Source: Seleniivibrio woodruffii
GTDB taxonomy: Bacteria; Chrysiogenota; Deferribacteres; Deferribacterales; Geovibrionaceae
Length of the DNA: 64,000 nucleotides
Reading direction: 5' to 3'
Assembly (NCBI RefSeq): GCF_004339245.1
Contig: NZ_SMGG01000003.1
Coordinates: 399,106 to 463,105 of the forward strand
The notes under the pieces: generated by a model
What the model was told of the DNA's origin: nothing
What the model saw: the letters and a program-made list of their open reading frames with translations, nothing else
Databases searched by the model: none
Position numbers and translations under genes: made by a program
Part shown: in pieces, positions 59,334-64,000 of the stretch
Numbering within the stretch: position 1 is the stretch's first letter
How the letters are laid out: each line of letters opens with the position of its first letter

Positions 59334-61524
59334 TTTTGTCCTCTCCGTTATAGGTTATGAGTCTGGATGAATTTGCCATTATCCCGCCTGTGTGGACAAT
59401 GTGCAGAAGTCCCGCCATTAAGGGGTTCAGCATGCCCACCGCACCGAGCACGGCTCCTGCGGCGTTTGTTGATGTGGCGATGGTAAAGTTCTGATTTATT
59501 ATTGTTTTGGTTTTTTTGCTCAGCTGTCGCAGGAAGACTATTTTGTTCAGATCGTCATCCACAAGGGCAATATCCGCCGCTTCCACTGCAACATCAGATC
59601 CGGCCGCACCCATTGCGATGCCAAGGTCGGACTGGGCAAGAGCCAGTACGTCGTTTATTCCGTCGCCTATCATTGCGACCTTGTGGTCCTTCTGGATCTG
59701 GCGGATGATGTCCGCCTTGTCCTGCGGCAGAACGGAGTAGTGACATTCGTCAAAACCCAGACGCTGTGCCAGAGGTTCTGCGGACTGTCGTTCGTCCCCT
59801 GTTACCATTATCAGGTTTTTCACACCGTCTTTGCGCAGAGTTTCGATCATCTCCGCAACTCCCTCTTTGTCTTTGGTCTGCACAGAGAGGATTCCCAGAA
59901 GTCTGTTTCCTTCTGCAACGTAAAGAACGCTTTTGCCCTCGTTCGCCCAGAGTTCGGCCTTTTTTGCAACGGTTCCGGTTTTGATTGAAAACCTGTCCAT
60001 GAGCTTTCTGTTGCCCACGCACACAGTGCCTTCCGCAGTGTCGGCCGCAACACCCATGCCCAGAATGGTTTCGCATACGGCGTGGTCGGGTTTTTCCAGA
60101 CAGTAGGACTCCGCCTTTTTGCGGATGGCCGCCGCCATGGGGTGGCGGTTGTGCAGTTCTGCGGCGTATGCACGCATCAGCACATCCTGCTCCGAGAAGC
60201 CTTTAAGGGCATGAACGTCTATAACTTCGGGCATGTCAGTTGTGATGGTGCCCGTTTTGTCGAAGCAGAATGATTCCTGTTCTCCCGCATCCTCAAGATA
60301 TCTGCCGCCTTTGATAAGCACGCCCTTTGATGCGGCGTTGCCTATGGATGCGCTCACTGCGGACGATGCCGCCAGAGCCGTTGCACAGGGACAGGTCATG
60401 ACCAGCATCACCGAAAGGGTTCTGGACAGGTTACGGGTGAGAAGCCATGTTCCCGCCGTCATGATGAGGCCGATGTTAACCAGTTTTTTTGCCAGTCTGT
60501 CCGCCTCAAGCTCGATTGGGGCTTTGTTTTCCAGCGATGTCTCCACCGCCGCCAGAATGCGTGAAAGGTATGTGCTGTCGCCCACCCTGTCCGCACGGAT
60601 GTATATCAGCCCGTCCTGAACGTAGGTTCCGGCGTAGACTGTGTCTGATTTAACTTTATGGATGAGTTCCTGTCTGCCGTTTATGGGAGCCTCGTTAACC
60701 ATGGCCTCTCCACGGATAATCTCACCGTCGACAGATATCTTTTCGCCTGTGCGGACTATCACTGTTGACTGAGGCTCAATGCGCTCAACGGGAACTTCAA
60801 TCTCACGCCCGTTGACGAGGATGAAGGCTGTTTTTGCGGTGACATCCAGAATGCTCTTGATAGAGGTTCGGGATTTTTCGGTGATATGCTCCTGCATAAG
60901 CTCTGCGCCGCTGTTGACCCAGAGAATTTCAAGGGCGGTCATGGTTTCTCCGCCCAGCAGTGCCGCACCGATACCCGCTCCCAGAAACGAATCCAGACCT
61001 ATCTTTTTATCTTTTATGCTTTTTGAGACCGCAGAATAGACAAGGGGAGCGGCGAAGAACGCCGTAAACATCCACATGGGGCTGAAAAGTGCCTGAGAAA
61101 ACGCACGTCCGAGGAACCGCTTTGATATGAAAGATGCGCCCGCTGCAACTGACAGGGCAGTAAATTCAGATTTTCTGGAGAGCAGTGCCAGGCTGTCCTT
61201 TGCATCGTCGCATGCGCAGTCGGCCTTTGCAGACTGTGAGACTGTCAGGGGTGCGGGCTTGATGCTCACCACCAGATTGACAATGTCCGAAACCGACAGA
61301 GAGTCGCTTTTGTATTCCACAATAAGGCTGGCGCACTTGCGGTTGCACCGGACAGATTTTATTCCGTTTTTTGATGATAGAACGCTGACTATGGACGAAC
61401 AGAGGTTTTGCTCTGACCGCAGTACAGGATATTTTAATCTGACCCTTTCGGGGGATGATGAGACAATCTTTAACACACTAACCGTCCTGCGCGTCCCATG
61501 CCCGAAGGAACGCAGATTCGTCAA
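59326..61524 (-). CDS. P1B-type ATPase with CPC metal site and altered actuator motif
   Basis: The protein is up to 732 residues: an HMA-like N-terminus with P-E-R-V-R-L-K at 25-31, two cysteine-bearing spots (R-C-N-R-K-C; D-C-A-C), membrane motif T-C-P-C-A-T-A-L (377-384), D422 in F-D-K-T-G-T, the H-P pair (N-R-H-P-M) and G-D-G-I-N-D. The actuator segment reads N-E-A-P-I-N-G-R-Q-E where its neighbour has N-Q-A-S-V-T-G-E-S-L, so T-G-E-S is replaced by N-G-R-Q and the dephosphorylation glutamate is missing. The start may be TTG 61524 or GTG 61476, the latter with aggacgg upstream. First gene of the cluster. Confidence 0.85.
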   Translation of the reverse strand: MTNLRSFGHGTRRTVSVLKIVSSSPERVRLKYPVLRSEQNLCSSIVSVLSSKNGIKSVRCNRKCASLIVEYKSDSLSVSDIVNLVVSIKPAPLTVSQSAKADCACDDAKDSLALLSRKSEFTALSVAAGASFISKRFLGRAFSQALFSPMWMFTAFFAAPLVYSAVSKSIKDKKIGLDSFLGAGIGAALLGGETMTALEILWVNSGAELMQEHITEKSRTSIKSILDVTAKTAFILVNGREIEVPVERIEPQSTVIVRTGEKISVDGEIIRGEAMVNEAPINGRQELIHKVKSDTVYAGTYVQDGLIYIRADRVGDSTYLSRILAAVETSLENKAPIELEADRLAKKLVNIGLIMTAGTWLLTRNLSRTLSVMLVMTCPCATALAASSAVSASIGNAASKGVLIKGGRYLEDAGEQESFCFDKTGTITTDMPEVIDVHALKGFSEQDVLMRAYAAELHNRHPMAAAIRKKAESYCLEKPDHAVCETILGMGVAADTAEGTVCVGNRKLMDRFSIKTGTVAKKAELWANEGKSVLYVAEGNRLLGILSVQTKDKEGVAEMIETLRKDGVKNLIMVTGDERQSAEPLAQRLGFDECHYSVLPQDKADIIRQIQKDHKVAMIGDGINDVLALAQSDLGIAMGAAGSDVAVEAADIALVDDDLNKIVFLRQLSKKTKTIINQNFTIATSTNAAGAVLGAVGMLNPLMAGLLHIVHTGGIMANSSRLITYNGEDKND

Positions 61525-61592
61525 TGTGTCAACCCTAACGCTTATTTAATGTTAAGCACCGCAGATGTGAAAAGTCAACGCTTTTTCTGGAT

Positions 61593-61611
61593 TGAAATTG
61601 AATATCAGTAA
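61593..61611. promoter_or_regulatory. Second Fur-like box upstream of the ATPase cluster
   Basis: GAAATTGAATATCAGTAAT matches the Fur consensus at 12 of 19 positions, and the box at 54725-54743 at 15 of 19. It lies upstream of a TTGACT-N17-TTAACA promoter for the cluster. Confidence 0.45.
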
Positions 61612-61622
61612 TAACTTAGAAA

Positions 61623-61656
61623 GAAAAAAGGCGGCCTGATAGGTTCAGACCGCCTT
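61623..61656 (-). terminator. Terminator of the AGCS symporter gene
   Basis: The stem AAGGCGG / CCGCCTT, with a further CTGA/TCAG pairing inside, is followed by a T run on the minus strand, 14 bases past the stop. Confidence 0.88.
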
Positions 61657-61669
61657 GTAAAGGATAGGA

Positions 61670-63010
61670 TTATTTTTTTAAAGTTGCAAAATAGTCTTTC
61701 GTTTCAGAGATAACAACGGAGGACAGACCCAGAAGACCTATAAGGTTTGGCAGAGCCATAAGTCCGTTGAAAATATCTGACAGCAGCCACACAATGTCCA
61801 GTTTCGCCATTGCGCCGACACCGATGAAAAGGATGAAAATGTATCTGTAGGGCTTGATTGATTTAACGCCGAACAGGTATTCCATGGCTTTTTCACCATA
61901 GTAGCACCAGCCGAGGATGGTTGAGTATGCGAACAGCGCAAGGCTGATTGCCACGATAACCGGACCTGCGGAGAAACCGAGAGAGAATGCGTGGTTTGTG
62001 AGAGCCGCACCGTTTTTGCCTACGTCCCATGCGCCTGTGCAGATGAGCACCAGACCTGTCATTGTGCACACAACGAGTGTGTCGATGAAAGTCTGCGTCA
62101 TTGATACCAGAGCCTGAGCAACGGGGTGTTTTGTGCGCGCCGCTGCCGCTGCGATGGGTGAGCTTCCCAGACCGGATTCGTTGGAGAAAACGCCTCTGGC
62201 AACACCCATGCGGATGGCAAGCATAACGCTTGCACCTGCGAAACCGCCCGAAGCGGCTGAGGGAGAAAATGCCTTTTCAAAAATGAGGGCGAATGCTCCG
62301 GGGATGTTCTCTGCGAATATTACAAGGATGATAATTGAGCTGACGATATAGAAAATGATCATCACGGGAACCAGAACGCTTGTGACCCTTCCTATTGCCT
62401 TGATCCCGCCGAGGATAACAAGTGCGCTGAAAATCATCAGAATGATACCCGTTACATAGGTGGGTACGCTGAAGGTGTGGTTAAGTGCGTCTGCAACCGA
62501 GTTTGCCTGAACCATGTTCCCGATTCCGAATGAAGCAACCACAGCGAACACCGCAAAGAGTGCGCCCAGTTTTTTCCAGCCGAGACCGTTTGAAATGTAA
62601 TACATAGGGCCGCCGCTCATGTTGCCGTTTTCGTCAACCTCACGGTATTTAACTGCGAGAACTGCCTCTGCATATTTTGTGGCCATTCCCACAAGACCTG
62701 TGACCCACATCCAGAACATTGCGCCGGGACCGCCGATTGCAATTGCGGTTGCCACGCCTGCGATGTTTCCTGTTCCCACTGTTGCGGACATAGCCGTCAT
62801 CAGTGCCTGAAAGTGTGAGATATCGCCGGGTTCGTCGTCGGCCTCTTTGCGTTTGACGAGAGCCAGCCAGAGTGCGTAGAAAAGTTTTGTAAACTGAAGA
62901 AATTTAAGACTGAAGGTGAGGTAGATACCTGTTCCCACCAGAAGCACAAGGAGCGGAACACCCCAGACGAAGCCCCCGATGGCATTTAATATGTTCTCAA
63001 ACTGTTCCAA
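61670..63010 (-). CDS. AGCS-family sodium:alanine/glycine symporter
   Basis: The start is TTG at 63010, seven bases after aggagg; the upstream in-frame ATGs have no such site. The 446-residue transporter has about 11 membrane spans, the opening [16 protein letters not shown], and the family signature [13 protein letters not shown]. It imports alanine or glycine with sodium. Monocistronic, with its own terminator. Confidence 0.93.
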   Translation of the reverse strand: MEQFENILNAIGGFVWGVPLLVLLVGTGIYLTFSLKFLQFTKLFYALWLALVKRKEADDEPGDISHFQALMTAMSATVGTGNIAGVATAIAIGGPGAMFWMWVTGLVGMATKYAEAVLAVKYREVDENGNMSGGPMYYISNGLGWKKLGALFAVFAVVASFGIGNMVQANSVADALNHTFSVPTYVTGIILMIFSALVILGGIKAIGRVTSVLVPVMIIFYIVSSIIILVIFAENIPGAFALIFEKAFSPSAASGGFAGASVMLAIRMGVARGVFSNESGLGSSPIAAAAARTKHPVAQALVSMTQTFIDTLVVCTMTGLVLICTGAWDVGKNGAALTNHAFSLGFSAGPVIVAISLALFAYSTILGWCYYGEKAMEYLFGVKSIKPYRYIFILFIGVGAMAKLDIVWLLSDIFNGLMALPNLIGLLGLSSVVISETKDYFATLKK

Positions 63011-63151
63011 AATAAATCCTCCTGTATTTGGCTGCATTGAACTTAGCATTAATTATTGAAAATCTCAATAGATTATGGGGTGTGAATATGATTGATGAAT
63101 AGGTCTTTATTCGTGTTGCTGTATGGTGAAAATAAATTCGGTTAAGTTTTG

Positions 63152-64000
63152 CTAAATGCTGTTTTCCCTTATGGGCAGGTTTATCAGTGCGGCGAATGAC
63201 GCAAGTGCAATGTCAAGATACCACATCCAGAGGTAGTTCCCGTCGTGAGCCATGAACAGCCCGCCAAGCCACGCTCCCAGGAACCCGCCTATCTGATGGG
63301 AGAGAAGGGTCAGGCCGAAAAGAGTGGCCAGATATTTCGTTCCGAAGAGTTTGCCAACCAGTCCCGCTGTGGGAGGAACGGTTGCAAGCCATGTGAATCC
63401 GAGAAAGGCGGCGAAAACATAGAATGTCAGCGGTGTTTTGGGAGAGACCAGATAGACAGCTATCATAAGTGCACGGCTGGCATAGAGAGCGGCAAGAATA
63501 TATTTCATCTTCATTCTGGATCCGAGATGTCCCGCAAAAAGGCTTCCGGCTATGTTAGCAAGTCCGATTATTGATATGGACATGGCCGAAACAGCCGCCG
63601 AATGTCCGCAGAGTGCCACCTCGCCTGGCAGATGGGTGACAAGGAAGGCGATGTGGAATCCGCATGTGAAAAAGCCAAGATGCAGGCATATGTAGCTGTG
63701 GTTTCTTGTGGAATCCATTATCTGCCGCCAGAGTCCCGTTTCCGGTTCCGCCGCTGCGGCAGGTGCCGGTTTTCCCCGCAGTTTCAGAGCCATAGGTATG
63801 GTGAGAAGTGCTGTTGAGGCCAGAGAGACCATGGAAACTATAATGCCGAATCCGCTGATGAGAGCCTGAGCCAAGGGGGCGAAGATGAACTGGCCGAATG
63901 AGCCTCCGGCGTTTATGAATCCCCCTGCAAAAGCCCGTTTTTCAAGCGGAAGCTGTCTGAGTGTTGCTCCTATGAGAATGGAGAAACTGCCTGCGCCGGC
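63152..64000 (-). CDS. MFS transporter, C-terminal part (start outside the window)
   Basis: The reading frame is open to the right edge, so the first membrane helices are missing; about 283 residues and eight to nine helices are visible. The R-Q-L-P-L-E-K-R-A-F-A-G-G-F-I-N-A-G segment and G-H-L-G-S-R-M-K loop fit major-facilitator proteins. The substrate is not recognisable. An internal TTG at 63874 is not the true start. Confidence 0.85.
   Translation of the reverse strand, partial: AGAGSFSILIGATLRQLPLEKRAFAGGFINAGGSFGQFIFAPLAQALISGFGIIVSMVSLASTALLTIPMALKLRGKPAPAAAAEPETGLWRQIMDSTRNHSYICLHLGFFTCGFHIAFLVTHLPGEVALCGHSAAVSAMSISIIGLANIAGSLFAGHLGSRMKMKYILAALYASRALMIAVYLVSPKTPLTFYVFAAFLGFTWLATVPPTAGLVGKLFGTKYLATLFGLTLLSHQIGGFLGAWLGGLFMAHDGNYLWMWYLDIALASFAALINLPIRENSI

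Noticed and set aside
1-64000. CRISPR arrays, prophage or IS elements
   Set aside because: No regularly spaced repeats, transposase, integrase or phage structural genes were found; the repeats seen are short and few.

Overview
The window looks like a chromosomal segment of a Gram-negative, motile, probably anaerobic or microaerophilic bacterium. Signs of an outer membrane are GmhB (LPS heptose), an O-antigen ligase and several lipoproteins. Signs of a sensory, swimming or gliding lifestyle are two chemoreceptors, CheW, CheB, CheC and CheY proteins and five large sensor kinases. Four of the kinases carry the H-Q-W-(R/K)-Q-P-L-N type H-box. The gene content fits the Deferribacterota (Geovibrio/Denitrovibrio/Seleniivibrio-like), but that is inference from gene style; no rRNA or tRNA was seen to confirm it. 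No prophage, insertion sequence or CRISPR array was recognised.

Layout. 1-6310 (minus): a chemosensory operon running ParA ATPase, truncated Hsp70, a cytoplasmic tandem chemoreceptor with a CZB zinc domain, a triple-CheW protein and the start of a CheB-like regulator. 6385-6918: gmhB. 6983-14886 (minus): HDOD protein, GAF-like kinase, giant multi-PAS hybrid kinase, REC-GGDEF cyclase. 14952-18730 (minus): a periplasmic-binding lipoprotein coupled to a dCache kinase. 19150-21132: structured repeats and a CBS-domain ClC channel. 21187-24509 (minus): a methionine operon (metY-metX-methyltransferase) behind a SAM-I riboswitch and terminator. 24506-29336 (minus): O-antigen ligase, rsmB, htpX, DUF116, fmt. 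29389-31114 (minus): a PA2778/PA2779 pair plus a second PA2779 paralogue. 31283-38496: CHASE kinase, TetR regulator, PAP2 phosphatase, PAS kinase, CheC, CheY. 38663-41514: small lipoprotein, catalase, YbaN, Tag glycosylase. 41765-43675: dCache chemoreceptor. 43721-49143 (minus): a complete citrate lyase operon citC-D-(PPC)-E-F-X-G. 49468-54463: thioredoxin-fold protein lacking CxxC, a frameshifted dCache/HD-GYP gene, DUF2147, Rrf2 regulator, flavin-binding split-barrel protein, hotdog thioesterase. 54768-61524 (minus): the most notable locus, eight tightly packed genes. They encode two P1B-type ATPases, an HMA-like protein without CxxC, four small hydrophobic or Pro/Tyr/His-rich proteins and a triple-FeoA-domain protein, flanked by Fur-like boxes. 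61670-64000 (minus): AGCS sodium:amino acid symporter and the C-terminal part of an MFS transporter.

Main interpretation. The 54.7-61.5 kb cluster closely resembles the ferrosome (fez) type of iron-storage organelle locus. One ATPase has the metal-site variant S-C-A-L-K-L in place of C-P-C and an N-terminal G-R-I-R-L-K motif. The other keeps C-P-C but has lost the T-G-E motif of its actuator domain. The small proteins share a K-G-(L/F)-V-x-G-A-G-V-A membrane module, and one carries a histidine cluster. A structured intergenic element next to a Fur-like box at 54.6-54.7 kb is a candidate small RNA. A second theme is the ParA/Hsp70/soluble-chemoreceptor operon, which suggests active positioning of a cytoplasmic chemosensory array.
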